A stretch of 64,000 bases of DNA from Sulfurisphaera tokodaii str. 7 (GTDB lineage Archaea; Thermoproteota; Thermoprotei_A; Sulfolobales; Sulfolobaceae): contig NC_003106.2 of NCBI RefSeq assembly GCF_000011205.1, positions 744,001-808,000 of the forward strand, read 5' to 3'. The position numbers were made by a program, and so were the translations under genes. Numbering within the stretch: position 1 is the stretch's first letter; each line of letters opens with the position of its first letter. The notes under the pieces are model-generated. The model was not told where the DNA came from. It ran no database searches and was given only the letters and a program-made list of their open reading frames with translations. Of this stretch, positions 43,354 through 53,618 are shown piece after piece.

Positions 43354-45339
43354 ATGTACTTTGTGTTCACAAAAGATGATAAGACTTACCTATATCTTGA
43401 TGGTGTTATTAAAGAGGTTGAGATGAAGCTTAAACTTAAGGATAACATAGGGTATGTAGTAAAATACGACAATGGAAAGATAAAGACAACATCTACGCTA
43501 GTTTATGATAGCAAAAAACTATCTGGTTTGAAAGACGCTGTATTAGTAGGTAAAGTTCTGGACGGATATCTCTTTGATGCAAGAGACTTTCTCGTTGTAC
43601 ATTTTGATAAATTAAATAAAGAGATTGTTAATGGAGAGTACTTACTAGTTCAAGGAATCCCAGTTTTAAAGAACGATATTAGGTGTTTGATGGATCTAAT
43701 GGATATAAGTTATGACTTAATTCAGTATATGTTAAAGAATTACCCCGATAATGAGGAAGTAAAAAGAAGGGCAATTATAAGTCTTGCGAGGCTGGGTAAA
43801 TGTGAAGAAGCAATTAACCATTACAAACAGTTAGACCAAAGATATCCTGAAGAATCTTTAGCTGTAGCTGAATGTTTCGAAAAGATTGGTGAGGAATTAG
43901 AGGCACTAAAAATTTACTCATTCTTTTCTGAGATAAAATACAGAGAATTAGAGAAAAAATTAAGGGATAAGGCTAACAAACTGATTGATGAGTTCGAAAT
44001 TCAAGGGAATGTAAAATTATTGTTTGAAGCCTTATCAGTTCTACCAACATACGATGCTCCAGCACTAAAACTTGGTTGGTACTTCTTAGGCAAAAAGAAC
44101 TATAAGGAGGCTGTAAAGTATTTTGAAGAGGCGTTAAAGAGAAGGAGAGATTTTAGCAATATGTTAACATTAGCTCATGCTTACATTTTAGCTGGTGAGT
44201 ATAAGAAAGCACTTGACCTAATTGAAGAAGCTGAAAAAATAAGAAGAAACGCTCAGAGTGCATATCTTAAAGGTTTGGCTTTAGAGAAACTAAATGCACC
44301 ATCGAATGCACAAAAAGAGTTCTTGTTTGCATGTAGGGAGGGAGTAGTGGAGGCATGCAATAAAGTTAAACCTTATGAATTGTATACACCAACTGAAGAT
44401 TTCGATCCGAATTCATGGGTTGGTTATGTGCTTTATGGGTATAAGGTGGAAAAGGTTATAGGAACTGGTGGAATGGGGTTCGTATTGCTAGTAGAGAAGA
44501 ATATGAAAAAATTCGCTATGAAAGTTATTAAAAAAGAGTTTAGATACGATGAATTACTTTACGAAATAGCAAAGATGCAAGAGATTTCTAAAGGATCAAA
44601 ATATTTGGTTAAAATCATGGCTAGTTTCGTAGATGAAAACTTCTCTGATTATTATTCTTCACCTCCTGCAGTAGTAATGGAATATATGGAGGGTGGCGAT
44701 TTAAGAGAGATTCTTGTTAATCAAGAATATTCGACGTTACGCCATTCAAGTAAATGGCCTCAAATTGTTTCAGTGATATATAGTAAGTTGGCTGATGCAA
44801 TAATTCACATTCATAAAAACGGTTATGTACACTGCGATATTAAACCATCTAATATATTATTTAACAGAAAGTTACCTAAATATGGGGAAGAAGCATTAGA
44901 AGCTTTACTTAATGAAGAAGTAGTTCCAAAACTCTCTGATTTAGGATCAGCTGTTAAAGTTGGTGTTCCGGTCATTCATTATACTCCTTACTACGCACAT
45001 CCATTGCAGAGATTTGGAGGTAAAGCGGAATATAACTTCGACGTTTATTCTTTCACAGTATCACTTTATGTAACACTAACAAATAACTTTCCCTTCTCTG
45101 AATGGTTAGAGAGAGAATTAGAAGAGGCAGTTACTGATCCGTCTAAGAGAGAAATAGCATTAAAAGACTTCTATCTAGCGGAGCCGAGGCTTGATCAAAT
45201 ACCAGATGAGTTTAGAGATCTTGTAGAGAGAGGTCTTAGGGGAGAGATAACTCTAGAGGAGATGAGTAGGGAATTGAGAATGATTAACAAATACAATTAT
45301 AACTTACCTATTTCTGATAAAGAGGAAATAAAAATATAA
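43354..45339 (+). CDS. TPR-repeat Hanks-type Ser/Thr protein kinase
   Basis: Residues 1-110 form a beta-rich N-terminal domain; 120-335 are TPR-like helical repeats (e.g. AIISLARLGKCEEAINHYKQ, YFLGKKNYKEAVKYFEEAL). The kinase domain covers about 362-640: glycine loop GTGGMGFV (370-377), FAMKVI with K390, HCDIKPSN (493-500), SDLG (528-531) and YTPYY. The HRD Arg is Cys and DFG is DLG, as in the membrane kinase at 11.8 kb. No membrane segment, so cytosolic. TPR-kinases of Sulfolobales phosphorylate FHA and vWA proteins in the archaellum network; such partners occur at 62.6 kb in this window. Confidence 0.88.
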   Translation: MYFVFTKDDKTYLYLDGVIKEVEMKLKLKDNIGYVVKYDNGKIKTTSTLVYDSKKLSGLKDAVLVGKVLDGYLFDARDFLVVHFDKLNKEIVNGEYLLVQGIPVLKNDIRCLMDLMDISYDLIQYMLKNYPDNEEVKRRAIISLARLGKCEEAINHYKQLDQRYPEESLAVAECFEKIGEELEALKIYSFFSEIKYRELEKKLRDKANKLIDEFEIQGNVKLLFEALSVLPTYDAPALKLGWYFLGKKNYKEAVKYFEEALKRRRDFSNMLTLAHAYILAGEYKKALDLIEEAEKIRRNAQSAYLKGLALEKLNAPSNAQKEFLFACREGVVEACNKVKPYELYTPTEDFDPNSWVGYVLYGYKVEKVIGTGGMGFVLLVEKNMKKFAMKVIKKEFRYDELLYEIAKMQEISKGSKYLVKIMASFVDENFSDYYSSPPAVVMEYMEGGDLREILVNQEYSTLRHSSKWPQIVSVIYSKLADAIIHIHKNGYVHCDIKPSNILFNRKLPKYGEEALEALLNEEVVPKLSDLGSAVKVGVPVIHYTPYYAHPLQRFGGKAEYNFDVYSFTVSLYVTLTNNFPFSEWLERELEEAVTDPSKREIALKDFYLAEPRLDQIPDEFRDLVERGLRGEITLEEMSRELRMINKYNYNLPISDKEEIKI

Positions 45340-45345
45340 GGGAAA

Positions 45346-45355
45346 AGTTTATAAG
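45346..45355 (+). promoter_or_regulatory. TATA box of small Cys/His gene
   Basis: AGTTTATAAG about 51-60 bp before the ATG at 45406, implying a leader of roughly 25-30 nt, unusual here because most promoters look leaderless. Confidence 0.45.
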
Positions 45356-45393
45356 AGAAGATCTTCTATTTTATTAAATAAATAACAGAGAGT

Positions 45394-45401
45394 GAGGGTG
45401 A
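45394..45401 (+). promoter_or_regulatory. Strong Shine-Dalgarno site
   Basis: GAGGGTGA, complementary to the 16S 3' end, ends 4 nt before the ATG at 45406. Together with the TATA position it indicates a leadered, well-translated mRNA. Confidence 0.55.
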
Positions 45402-45405
45402 AAAT

Positions 45406-45594
45406 ATGGCAGAGATACAGCAATTTAGAATAAGTTTTGATGGGGCGTTTTACAAGATTGTTGAAGACGAAGATGCAGCGATCTTGTTATTTGAAGGAAT
45501 ACCAATTTCAGCAGCTTGCGTTGAGCATGGTAGTCATAAAGATCCACATGAATGTCCCCATACAGAAAAACTATTAAAAAAGATTTTTTCTTAA
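45406..45594 (+). CDS. Small Cys/His-rich protein, 62 aa
   Basis: The protein has a beta-rich first half ([25 protein letters not shown]) and a C-terminal cluster [19 protein letters not shown] with two Cys and four His that could bind zinc or another metal. Strong promoter and ribosome-binding site suggest high expression. I do not know a named family. Its stop overlaps the end of the convergent RidA gene by 4 bp. Confidence 0.65.
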   Translation: MAEIQQFRISFDGAFYKIVEDEDAAILLFEGIPISAACVEHGSHKDPHECPHTEKLLKKIFS

Positions 45595-45968
45595 CCTTTC
45601 GAGCATATAACAGCTATTTCTATTAAAGCATCTTTTGGTAACCTTGAAACTTCTACTGTAACTCTTGCTGGAGGTTTATCTTTAAAATATTCCGCATAAA
45701 CAGAATTGAAATCATTAAACATGTTCATATCTTTCAAAAATACAAAAGCCATAGCCACATCTGATAACGAGAAGCCCGCTGCTTTAACAATCTCTTTAAT
45801 ATTATCAAGTACTTGTCTTGTCTGTACTTTTATATCTCCTTTTACAATTTCATTAGTTCTAGGATCTATAGGTATTTGTCCGGAGACATAGAGTGTATTT
45901 CCTACTTTAATAGCTTGAGAATAGGGTCCAACAGGTTTTGGGGCTTTCTCTGTAAATACAGTCTCCAT
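45591..45968 (-). CDS. ridA: RidA/YjgF family enamine-imine deaminase
   Basis: The 125-residue protein has [28 protein letters not shown], the conserved Arg in [13 protein letters not shown] and the final [11 protein letters not shown]. These are hallmarks of RidA, a homotrimer that hydrolyses reactive 2-aminoacrylate and related imines. Full length. Convergent with the small Cys/His gene. Confidence 0.93.
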   Translation of the reverse strand: METVFTEKAPKPVGPYSQAIKVGNTLYVSGQIPIDPRTNEIVKGDIKVQTRQVLDNIKEIVKAAGFSLSDVAMAFVFLKDMNMFNDFNSVYAEYFKDKPPARVTVEVSRLPKDALIEIAVICSKG

Positions 45969-45985
45969 ATGAGAAATTAGTAAAA

Positions 45986-46396
45986 CTAAATTTTACGTTT
46001 AATCCTCTCTAATCTAATAATTTCATCTATATTCTCAGCTAATCTATCTAAGTTTGAGGAAACATAAGGCTTTCCTAAAAATGCTGTAAGTTTATTATCA
46101 TGCTCTAAAATTATCTGTAATGTATTGTTATCTTTCTTTCTTATATAAAGAATACCATTCCCCCTATCACTATCATAAATTATTCTAACCTCATCGACAC
46201 CTTTATAAACTCTTCCTTTTACCTTATATGAAAATGCTAGGAATTTTCCTTCTGCTTCAAAGATTTCTGGCTCAATACACTTGATTGAGGCGATTCCTGG
46301 AAATATTTGGGGAATAGTAAAAGCCGGATCAGAAAATATAGTCATGACCACGTCTATATCTTGATTTGTTTTAATTTCTTTTTCTACTTTCATCAT
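45986..46396 (-). CDS. DUF3211 protein (SRPBCC-like fold)
   Basis: The 136-residue product begins [20 protein letters not shown], continues with [18 protein letters not shown] and a long antiparallel sheet, and ends with an amphipathic helix. This matches the DUF3211 family confined to Sulfolobales-like archaea, related in fold to START/SRPBCC ligand-binding proteins; I recall a structural-genomics structure of a S. tokodaii member. Ligand unknown. It lies 17 bp upstream of ridA on the same strand. Confidence 0.75.
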   Translation of the reverse strand: MMKVEKEIKTNQDIDVVMTIFSDPAFTIPQIFPGIASIKCIEPEIFEAEGKFLAFSYKVKGRVYKGVDEVRIIYDSDRGNGILYIRKKDNNTLQIILEHDNKLTAFLGKPYVSSNLDRLAENIDEIIRLERIKRKI

Positions 46397-46426
46397 TTAT
46401 AATTTTAAATATGATAGAATATATAG

Positions 46427-47251
46427 TTAACTTGTTTTTAAATGAAGCTGATAATGTAAAGCAATAATCAAATCTCTCTCAGTTATAATTCCGAGGGGTC
46501 TGTTTTTTGAATCTAGGATTAATAATGAACCTATCTTTTTCATAAGCATAGTAGCTGCTGCCTCGTTAATAGATTTTTCAGGATCTATGCTATATATCTC
46601 ATTTGTAGCTACTTCTTTAACTTTTTTATTAAAGAACATTTCGGGTTCGTTCTTCAATATAGTTTTTGTCAATAGTTTTAATGAATCTGCCGCAGTTATT
46701 ATTCCAATAACTTCACCACTCTCATTAATTACTGGTAATCTTCTAAATCCTCTTTTAATCATTAACTTAGTTGCATCAAATACGGAAACATCCTCATACA
46801 CACTTGTTACTCTTTTAGTCATAAATTTCTTTACTGAGAAAAGTTGATCTAAATCCTGGAAAATTAAAAGCATTTCTCTTTCTGTAACTATTCCAGTCAC
46901 CTTTTTCACTTCATTTACGACAGGCAAGGACCCAAAATTCCTTGCAACCATAAGTGTTAGAGCATCTAATACATCATCATTCTCATAAACATATACTGGA
47001 TTAGGTGTCATGACATATTTAACATCCTTATCAACTAAAGCAAAAATATCTCCTCTATCACACCCTTTCTCACATCTTTCTACCACATAGTTCAGTAAAT
47101 CTCTTGTTGAAATTATACCTTTAATTTCATTGTCCTCAACGATAACTCTTCCTATTCCTTTTTCATTAACTTTCTTAAATGCTTCTAACAATTTACTACT
47201 AACAGAAATTGTAGGGGGATTTGTAATCATGAGGGTTTTTACTAACATCAT
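46427..47251 (-). CDS. Four-CBS-domain protein linked to glycogen genes
   Basis: A four-CBS protein of about 274 residues with repeats such as ATMLMKKIGSLLILDSK, IMARN-like variants and GIITERDLI closing strands. A longer frame opens with TTG at 47272, but ATG at 47251 (MMLVKTLMITNPP) starts just before the first CBS repeat and has TATA-like sequence 20-30 bp upstream. It follows the debranching-enzyme gene by about 47 bp on the same strand and may be an AMP/ATP sensor for the glycogen operon; that link is positional. Confidence 0.82.
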   Translation of the reverse strand: MMLVKTLMITNPPTISVSSKLLEAFKKVNEKGIGRVIVEDNEIKGIISTRDLLNYVVERCEKGCDRGDIFALVDKDVKYVMTPNPVYVYENDDVLDALTLMVARNFGSLPVVNEVKKVTGIVTEREMLLIFQDLDQLFSVKKFMTKRVTSVYEDVSVFDATKLMIKRGFRRLPVINESGEVIGIITAADSLKLLTKTILKNEPEMFFNKKVKEVATNEIYSIDPEKSINEAAATMLMKKIGSLLILDSKNRPLGIITERDLIIALHYQLHLKTS

Positions 47252-47298
47252 TTCTAAAGTGTATTTAAACAATATAAATCTTTAGAAATGCTTGTTCT

Positions 47299-49125
47299 TT
47301 AAAGAGAGAGAAGCTTATTTATTGCCCTATATACTTCAGCAACACTCCATGCTTGTGCAATACACCCAGCTGGCAAATATGGAGGAACATCCTCATATAA
47401 TTCTGGAATGAATCCTCTGTTCTTTTTTGCATACTCCAACAAAGGTTTAATTACATCTAAAATGAGCTTATTCTTAATTACATCACTTTCAATTTTTAAT
47501 TTAGCATCTACGTATGCACCAATTAACCATGGCCATATAGGGCCATTATGATAAGCTTCATCCCGGCTCTTCCTATCTCCTCTATATGTGGGCTTATATT
47601 TTGGATCTCTTCTGGATAAGGTACTTAACCCAAAAGGTCTCAATAGCTCATTCTCTATAGTTATTAACATAATTTTTCCTATGTCCTCACTCATTATACT
47701 GAATGGCAAAGATAAGGCAAATAGCTGATTAGGTCTTATTGATTTATCTGGAATTAAATATGGATCTAAATAATCATACGCACCCCAACTAGAGATGAAC
47801 TTTTCATTGAAGCTAGCCTTTGTCTTCTCAGCTAGCTCTTTATACATACTATTCTTATCATCTACAATATTAGCAAAGAAATCCATAATCATCAATGCAT
47901 TATACCATAAAGCGTTTATTTCAACAGCTGCACCTTCTCTAGGAGTGACAACATGACTATCATAAGATGCATCCATCCAGGTTCTCGGTGCTCCGCGATG
48001 AAATAGTAAACCCTCTTTAATGTATACTACTCCATTCCCTTTTGCGTAATTTTCAACAATATCTTGTAATTTGGGATATATTTTTCTAATAAATTCCTTA
48101 TCCTTACTATATAGATAGTATGAATAAATGGAATTTATAGCCCATAAGCTTACATCAACACCAACGTAAATAGGTTCTCCATTAGCCGTAATATGATTAG
48201 GTAAAAGTCCCTTACTCTCATAGTCTAAATAACGTAAAATAATATCTTTAGCCTGATTAAATAATCTATTAAGTAAAAGTAAGCCCTCCATTGAAATGAA
48301 AGTATCTCTACCCCATTCGTCAAACCAATGATAGCCAGCAATTATACTCCATCCAGTCTTTCCCTTTACTACAAAGTCCGTTGATGATATTGATAAGACT
48401 CTTAATAAATCACTTGGGGAATTTTCAATATTTACATTTGTAGATTTATCATAATATACAGTAATCGTAGCTTCATTACCAGTATAAATACAGAAAGGAT
48501 TAAATAAATCTTCCTTATAGTTAGAACCTCTTTCATAATCAAGTCTATAAAAGAAATTATAGTACCAATAACCTGTTAGTTCTATTCTAGTCTTAGTTGA
48601 CTCCATGTAAAAATGTAATATTGGAATATTATCCTTTAATATCTCTATTTTGTTTCCCTCTATAACTGAATCAAAGTACATTCCTTTTTCCGTGACTAAA
48701 TGATGACTTCTAAATGTTATTAATGGGCAAATCTTTAATTCTCCTTTATCAGCTTTATATTTTATTGTAACAGCATTCTCATACTCATGGGCTATAAGAA
48801 CTTTTTCAAGGGTAACTTTACCATATTCGTAAACCCATTTAACGTAATTTTTCTCCCACTTAAAGTTTTCCAAATACTTATATCCGTCTGGGTAATATAC
48901 GTCAAAGTATCTATTAGTATTTATAGGATATTCCTCATTATCAATTGTTATAAAGTCCTCAAATTTCGAAAGAACTAAATACCTCTTATGAGGCTGATTT
49001 AATGGGACTATTAGAAATCCGTGATAAGTTCTACTATTTATCCCGCAAATTGTAGATGATGCGTACCCTCCAGTTTTAAAAGGTAGTATCCATTCGTGGT
49101 ACTCACATTCCTCGGGGTCAATCAT
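47299..49125 (-). CDS. Glycogen debranching enzyme (amylo-alpha-1,6-glucosidase type)
   Basis: The 608-residue protein has the N-terminal domain of archaeal/bacterial GDEs (GYASSTICGINSRTYHGFLI) and a C-terminal (alpha/alpha)6 barrel with SIIAGYHWFDEWGRDTFIS and FHRGAPRTWMDA, where acidic residues act in hydrolysis of alpha-1,6 branches, and YHNGPIWPWL. Cytoplasmic. The gene follows the GH15 gene by 17 bp, so nucleotidyltransferase, GH15 and this enzyme form one operon. Confidence 0.92.
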   Translation of the reverse strand: MIDPEECEYHEWILPFKTGGYASSTICGINSRTYHGFLIVPLNQPHKRYLVLSKFEDFITIDNEEYPINTNRYFDVYYPDGYKYLENFKWEKNYVKWVYEYGKVTLEKVLIAHEYENAVTIKYKADKGELKICPLITFRSHHLVTEKGMYFDSVIEGNKIEILKDNIPILHFYMESTKTRIELTGYWYYNFFYRLDYERGSNYKEDLFNPFCIYTGNEATITVYYDKSTNVNIENSPSDLLRVLSISSTDFVVKGKTGWSIIAGYHWFDEWGRDTFISMEGLLLLNRLFNQAKDIILRYLDYESKGLLPNHITANGEPIYVGVDVSLWAINSIYSYYLYSKDKEFIRKIYPKLQDIVENYAKGNGVVYIKEGLLFHRGAPRTWMDASYDSHVVTPREGAAVEINALWYNALMIMDFFANIVDDKNSMYKELAEKTKASFNEKFISSWGAYDYLDPYLIPDKSIRPNQLFALSLPFSIMSEDIGKIMLITIENELLRPFGLSTLSRRDPKYKPTYRGDRKSRDEAYHNGPIWPWLIGAYVDAKLKIESDVIKNKLILDVIKPLLEYAKKNRGFIPELYEDVPPYLPAGCIAQAWSVAEVYRAINKLLSL

Positions 49126-49142
49126 TAGGTATTCATTTCTAC

Positions 49143-50990
49143 TTATCTGGATATTAACTTATCTACTGTAATTATAAATTCTGCATGAGACCACACTAGA
49201 GGAACGACAGAAGTAGATGTAAAATTTTCAGGATCAACTTGTTCTGGTAATAATCCACTAGGTAAAGCTCTACTCATAGCCCAATTAATGTAATCTAATG
49301 CCTTTTCTCTTTGTCCTAGGTCTAAATAATACTCAGCTAACCATAATGTAGTAATTATCCAGGGATTAGGCTGACTCTTTACTCTTTTGTACATATCATT
49401 CTCGTACCTTGCGATACCGCCACTTACCTTTATTGAATTTTCAATAGCTCTTATTGTGTTAATCATAATAGGATCCCTTACGTCAACCATTCCGAAAAAG
49501 TAAGGAGAATACATACTAGCATCTATAACGAGATCTTTGTTTCCGTTCTCATCAATTCTTCTTATAAATCTGCCATTATGCACCATTCTTCTTAATACTT
49601 CTTCTTTCATGTATTCAGCAACATCTAGCATGTCAGATGCTAATACTTCATCTCCAATATCCCTTGCTAATTCAGAAGCCGAGACTAGAGCTCCGTAAAC
49701 AGTTGATACTGTGTAAATGTGAATACCATATCTTTCTTCCCATAAATCAAAACTCGGCTTAGGCAAACCATCTTCTACATATCTCATGAGGAACCTTATT
49801 GCTGGTTTTAGAAAATTTTTAAAAATATCTATAAGTTCATCAATATCTTTGTATATTTGATAGTGATTAGCAATAGCCCATACTTGTAATGCAGTTTCAT
49901 CTTCTTGAATTGGATAAATCTGTTTACCTCTAAAAATCCATGGATGCCATGAGCTAGCTAACGTCTTATCTGGATTATATTTATGATACAAAAAACCTTC
50001 TTCTGTGACTACTTCAGAAATATATTGATAATGTTTCATTGCAATATCTCCGTAACCGGCAATATCTAATGCGTGAGCTGAAATTGCGCTATCTCTAGGC
50101 CAACAATAATTGTATGAGTCACCATATAGTCCAACAAAACTATAGTCGGAAGAAGCTATAATCGAACCATTGACATCCATATGATTTTTTATAACGAGTA
50201 GACTTATCTTATACAATTTTTCTACGTTCTTGTCATTGATCTGCTTAGCTCTCCTTATCCAATTTTGCCAAAACATATAATTACTTGTAAAAGTAGTCTC
50301 AACTGATGTAGGAGAAATCCTTGAAAGAAGTTTTCTCAAATCAGATAATTTCCTTTCAAAGGCTAAGACGAAGTAAGCTTTATCTGTACCTTTTGGAAGC
50401 AAATCTAAATCTACAGCCATTGCGAATTGTACATTTCCATTATCAATTGGTTTCATACTAAGCCTCCCATCTTGTACATCATAATAAACCTCGTCTTTTC
50501 CTATTGTGTACTCACTTAGTTCCTTCATTATTCCAAAAAGCTTCGCACCTACATATCTTTTAGATTTATAATGTATTATTGAAGAAGTTTGAGGATCAAA
50601 AAATGCAGTGTCACCAAACGAACTTGAATATAAATCTAGATCTATAAGAAATATGAGTTTTCCCTTTATTTCTTCATTTCCTTTATTCAAAATCTTAATG
50701 ATTCTGTAATAAAGTGGATCATGAAGATCTGTAAAATCATAAAACACTAATGAGACGGTCTCATTTATATCAGCTCGTATCTCGGCTATATTTACATCTT
50801 GCATATAATTTACGGTAACTTTCCACTTAGTATCCTCATATATGTTTTTTCCATCAAAGAAATAATATCTAATCGGTTTACCAGCACTTTGATTTTCCAT
50901 TCCAACATATGGAAAATAAAGATCAGTTAATCTTCCAAACTCATCAATATTGATTAATATTCTACCATTTCCTATATTGAGATATCTCAT
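49143..50990 (-). CDS. GH15 glucoamylase
   Basis: The 615-residue protein has an N-terminal beta-sandwich (about 1-250) and a GH15 (alpha/alpha)6 barrel with [29 protein letters not shown] and [12 protein letters not shown] carrying the general acid Glu region, and a C-terminal LLPEQVDP with a second catalytic-type Glu. It releases glucose from the non-reducing ends of glycogen or maltooligosaccharides; some Sulfolobales GH15 proteins are trehalases, so that is an alternative. No signal peptide, so cytoplasmic. It overlaps the nucleotidyltransferase gene by 4 bp (ATGA). Confidence 0.9.
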   Translation of the reverse strand: MRYLNIGNGRILINIDEFGRLTDLYFPYVGMENQSAGKPIRYYFFDGKNIYEDTKWKVTVNYMQDVNIAEIRADINETVSLVFYDFTDLHDPLYYRIIKILNKGNEEIKGKLIFLIDLDLYSSSFGDTAFFDPQTSSIIHYKSKRYVGAKLFGIMKELSEYTIGKDEVYYDVQDGRLSMKPIDNGNVQFAMAVDLDLLPKGTDKAYFVLAFERKLSDLRKLLSRISPTSVETTFTSNYMFWQNWIRRAKQINDKNVEKLYKISLLVIKNHMDVNGSIIASSDYSFVGLYGDSYNYCWPRDSAISAHALDIAGYGDIAMKHYQYISEVVTEEGFLYHKYNPDKTLASSWHPWIFRGKQIYPIQEDETALQVWAIANHYQIYKDIDELIDIFKNFLKPAIRFLMRYVEDGLPKPSFDLWEERYGIHIYTVSTVYGALVSASELARDIGDEVLASDMLDVAEYMKEEVLRRMVHNGRFIRRIDENGNKDLVIDASMYSPYFFGMVDVRDPIMINTIRAIENSIKVSGGIARYENDMYKRVKSQPNPWIITTLWLAEYYLDLGQREKALDYINWAMSRALPSGLLPEQVDPENFTSTSVVPLVWSHAEFIITVDKLISR

Positions 50991-52246
50991 GTTAATATCG
51001 TATCGTATATCTTACTCTCAGAATTTATAAGTTTATGAGGATAGATTTTTGAATTAGTAATTTCACTACCCTCTCCTATTACAGCATCATCAGCAATGAC
51101 ACTATTAATTATTTTAGTAGGTTTTGAAGAAGTGGATCTTATCTCAACATGTCTACCAATTATAGAATTTTCAATTACAGCATTATCTCCTATGTATACT
51201 CTATCCATTATAGAACTTCTCACAATTTTAACACTTTTTCCTATTATTGTAAAGTTATCTATGGCAGATTCCTCAATGTAAGTCCCACTGCCAATTTGAC
51301 AATGCCTTCCAATAAGTATATCGCCTTCTAGTTTTAAATCCCCTTTTTTGTACATTCTCTTTATGATTACCCTTCTCTTTCTGGAGTCCGGACTAGTTCC
51401 TTGAACGAAAATCCTTCTGTTAGCATCAATCCTCAGACCTTGCATATCTTCATCAGAGAGAGTCTTTAGTAATGTTAGCATTGCTTCCAAATATCTATCT
51501 GGTGTACCAACATCAAACCATAGATTTTCTGTGACATATCCATAAACCGGATAACCCTTCTTAATAAGGTAGGGTATTATATCCTTACCGAAATCCATTT
51601 TACCTAATTTTAACATTTCCTCTACTTCTTCGCTCTTAAATACATCACGTATCTCTGGGCTAATTACGTAAATTCCAGTATTTGCCAAATCTGAAGGTGC
51701 TTCTTCTCTTCTTTTTGGCTTCTCAACAAACCTCTTTATTTTCATATCGTTATCTAACTCTGCCACACCAAACTCTTCAACACTCTCAACTTTCTTTAAA
51801 ACTATAGTCATAAAAGCCTTCTTTTCCTCATGATACTCAAGAACTTTCTTAACATCAAGTTTAAAGAGATTATCCCCTTGAACTACAAGAAACGGTTCCT
51901 TTACATCATAATATTCTACAGCAATTTTGACAGCATGTGCATTTCCAACAGTCTCAGCTCTTGGAATATATTTGAAGTGAACTCTTGGCTTTATATGATA
52001 CCTTGCTGAAAATCCTATACCTTCTTTATATAGATCAAATAAAGACCTATAATTAACATATCCTTTTACTCCAAAAATAAACTCCTTTATACCTTGTCTC
52101 GCTAATTCTAAAATCGTGTATTCTATTAACGGTCTATTTAGTAACCTTACTGCAGCTTTTGATGTTTCCACGGTTAATGGTCTTAATCTTGTTGCTTCAC
52201 CGCCTATAGGGATTATAACTTTTATATCTTCTAGTTTCCATGCCAT
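50987..52246 (-). CDS. NDP-glucose pyrophosphorylase-like sugar nucleotidyltransferase
   Basis: The 419-residue protein starts [17 protein letters not shown], the nucleotide-binding signature (GGxxTRLxPLT) of sugar-1-phosphate nucleotidyltransferases, with VVQGDNLF and [10 protein letters not shown] further on. Residues about 280-415 form a left-handed beta-helix with hexapeptide repeats ([20 protein letters not shown]). Beside glycogen synthase it most likely makes the glucose donor (ADP- or UDP-glucose). TATA at 52270-52279 suits the ATG at 52246. It overlaps GH15 by 4 bp. Confidence 0.88.
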   Translation of the reverse strand: MAWKLEDIKVIIPIGGEATRLRPLTVETSKAAVRLLNRPLIEYTILELARQGIKEFIFGVKGYVNYRSLFDLYKEGIGFSARYHIKPRVHFKYIPRAETVGNAHAVKIAVEYYDVKEPFLVVQGDNLFKLDVKKVLEYHEEKKAFMTIVLKKVESVEEFGVAELDNDMKIKRFVEKPKRREEAPSDLANTGIYVISPEIRDVFKSEEVEEMLKLGKMDFGKDIIPYLIKKGYPVYGYVTENLWFDVGTPDRYLEAMLTLLKTLSDEDMQGLRIDANRRIFVQGTSPDSRKRRVIIKRMYKKGDLKLEGDILIGRHCQIGSGTYIEESAIDNFTIIGKSVKIVRSSIMDRVYIGDNAVIENSIIGRHVEIRSTSSKPTKIINSVIADDAVIGEGSEITNSKIYPHKLINSESKIYDTILT

Positions 52247-52269
52247 TATGTAAATTTAATAATTCATTA

Positions 52270-52279
52270 CTTATAAAGA
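52270..52279 (-). promoter_or_regulatory. TATA box of nucleotidyltransferase-GH15-debranching operon
   Basis: CTTTATAAGT on the minus strand is 24-33 bp before the ATG at 52246. The divergent GH57 gene starts only 40 bp away and probably uses AAATTTAATA at 52252-52261, so degradation and synthesis operons share one compact promoter region. Confidence 0.5.
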
Positions 52280-52286
52280 ATATAGT

Positions 52287-53618
52287 ATGAGAAGACTGAT
52301 TATAGGATTTGAAGTTCATCAACCATTTAGGATACGAAGAAACTACTTTTGGGATCCGGTTATTAGAGGTGGACCATTGACAAAATATTTTGATGATAAC
52401 TTAAATAGGGAGATTTTTGAGAGAGTTAAAAACAAATGCTATATTCCAGCAACTAGAATTCTTCTTGAAGAGATTGAAAATGGGGAAAGTGAAGGTTATG
52501 ATTTCAAATTCTTTTTTTCCTTATCTGGAACTTTCATAGAACAAGCTGAAAAGTGGGGTAAAGACGTCTTAGAGTTATTTCAGCAATTATCTTACACACA
52601 TAAAGTTGAATTCTTATCCCAAACATATTATCACTCTATCACATCTCTTTGGGAAGATTTAACTGAATGGAAAGAACAAGTCCAAATGCATAAAAATTTA
52701 ATTAGGGATTATTTTGGACAAGAACCTGTTACCTTTGAAAACACAGAATTACTTCTAACTCCTAGGATAGTGAAGGAGATTGAAAAGTTAGGATTTAAAG
52801 TTGTAATAACTGAAGGAAAAGAGAGCCTATTAAAGGGAAAGAGTCCAAATAGAGTATATAGAATAAGAGACACAAAACTTTCTCTACTTTTAAGGAATTA
52901 TAGATTAAGCGATGATATAGCCTTTAGATTTTCTAACCCAAAATGGGATCAATATCCTTTAACTGCTTCAAAATTTGCTGACTGGGTATCATGGTCTGAG
53001 GGAGAAATAGGATTAATCTTTGTTGATTATGAAACTTTTGGTGAACATCATTGGCCAGAAAGTGGTATCCTTGATTTCTTAAGATGGTTACCGAGAGAAC
53101 TTCATAGGAGAGGTGTGGAATTTAAACTTCCAAGAGAAGTTTATAAGGAATATTATGATGAGATAGTTATTGATTCCACAGTTTCTTGGGCAGACATTAA
53201 TAAAGATGAAAGTAGTTGGCTAGGAAATATAATGCAATGGGCTTATGATGAAATGGTAAGAAGAACAGAAATGTTAGCAAAAGAAGCTGGAGGGGAATAT
53301 CTTAAAGCGTGGAGATATTTTACAACTAGTGATCATTATTATTACATGTTTTTAGGAAGTGGCGGACCAGCTGAAGTTCACTCTTACTTCAGTTCTTTTA
53401 ATTCTCCAATAGATGCATTCATTAACGAATTTTATGCAATTACAATGTTTCAGGATGAACTCCTTAAACTTTTAAACATTAATAACGAACCGTTCATATT
53501 TTATAAAAATGGAAAGAGAAGTAGTGAAGCGTGGAATGAAAATCAGTTTAAGGAAATTATAAATAGGACTCAGGAATTTAAAGGTTATGAAAAATATTTA
53601 AAAGAGTGGCTGAAATGA
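52287..53618 (+). CDS. GH57 alpha-amylase/4-alpha-glucanotransferase family
   Basis: The 443-residue protein carries GH57 signatures: GFEVHQPFR at the start (region I), GTFIEQAEKWG, FENTELLLTPRI at the nucleophile region and FVDYETFGEHHWPESG as region IV with the catalytic Asp and metal-like His. No signal peptide, so it acts on intracellular glucan. It is first in a plus-strand operon with glycogen synthase. Hydrolase, transferase or branching specificity cannot be read directly; branching is less likely because the protein lacks the longer C-terminal helical domain. Confidence 0.9.
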   Translation: MRRLIIGFEVHQPFRIRRNYFWDPVIRGGPLTKYFDDNLNREIFERVKNKCYIPATRILLEEIENGESEGYDFKFFFSLSGTFIEQAEKWGKDVLELFQQLSYTHKVEFLSQTYYHSITSLWEDLTEWKEQVQMHKNLIRDYFGQEPVTFENTELLLTPRIVKEIEKLGFKVVITEGKESLLKGKSPNRVYRIRDTKLSLLLRNYRLSDDIAFRFSNPKWDQYPLTASKFADWVSWSEGEIGLIFVDYETFGEHHWPESGILDFLRWLPRELHRRGVEFKLPREVYKEYYDEIVIDSTVSWADINKDESSWLGNIMQWAYDEMVRRTEMLAKEAGGEYLKAWRYFTTSDHYYYMFLGSGGPAEVHSYFSSFNSPIDAFINEFYAITMFQDELLKLLNINNEPFIFYKNGKRSSEAWNENQFKEIINRTQEFKGYEKYLKEWLK

